Positions 24,491-24,520 of a stretch of 24,520 nt of DNA are shown here, piece after piece (positions within the stretch are counted from its first letter, which is position 1; every line of letters begins with the position of its first letter). The DNA is from Deltaproteobacteria bacterium (lineage in GTDB: Bacteria > Desulfobacterota_B > Binatia > UBA9968). The notes under the pieces were generated by a model. It did no database searches. It was not told where the DNA came from and was given only the letters and a program-made list of their open reading frames with translations. The stretch is taken from NCBI GenBank assembly GCA_016193385.1, contig JACPSF010000057.1, positions 1 to 24,520 of the forward strand, read 5' to 3'. A program made the translations under genes and the position numbers.

Positions 24491-24520
24491 GTAGGGGATA
24501 AAGCAGTTGCAACACCAACC

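Overview
The window looks like a chromosomal stretch of a Gram-negative environmental bacterium with mid-range GC (about 55% by eye). It has lipoprotein and periplasmic signal peptides, type IV pilin-like proteins, PilT/PilU motors, a sigma-54-type promoter, a UbiD-family decarboxylase and several transporter-type solute-binding proteins. This mix suits deltaproteobacteria-like lineages or neighbours such as Methylomirabilota or Binatota. That placement is inference; no marker here fixes the taxon.

Region 1 (1-5750): the end of a secreted beta-rich protein, then a minus-strand block. Read in the direction of transcription, this block is two GspG-like pseudopilins behind a textbook -24/-12 (sigma-54) promoter, a strong terminator hairpin, a Wzy_C/O-antigen-ligase-family membrane protein with a TPR tail, and a six-TM histidine kinase with a single-domain response regulator. 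A ligase-family enzyme next to pilins suggests pilin or surface glycosylation.

Region 2 (5750-11086, plus strand): a gene-poor stretch, tRNA-Pro(GGG), pcm, a LysM/M23 lipoprotein, apt, an orphan NuoI-like 2x[4Fe-4S] protein, a MITE-like palindromic element and thiC.

Region 3 (11133-15037, minus strand): a tight operon of an SDR dehydrogenase, a two-subunit transketolase and a UbiD-like decarboxylase. The decarboxylase C-terminus appears to carry an internal deletion and a frameshift.

Region 4 (15151-18968, plus strand): pilT and pilU, then an L-threonine aldolase and a stand-alone RAM (Lrp/AsnC effector) domain protein. Region 5 (19005-22448): three periplasmic solute-binding proteins of at least two families, none with permease or ATPase genes.

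Region 6 (22508-24396): a type IV toxin-antitoxin (AbiE-like) locus. The antitoxin-type protein carries an N-terminal segment resembling a PD-(D/E)xK nuclease. Its promoter overlaps a three-copy GTTTCAC operator. The partner nucleotidyltransferase is cut by one in-frame amber codon. Regions 1 and 6 are the most promising for something undescribed.
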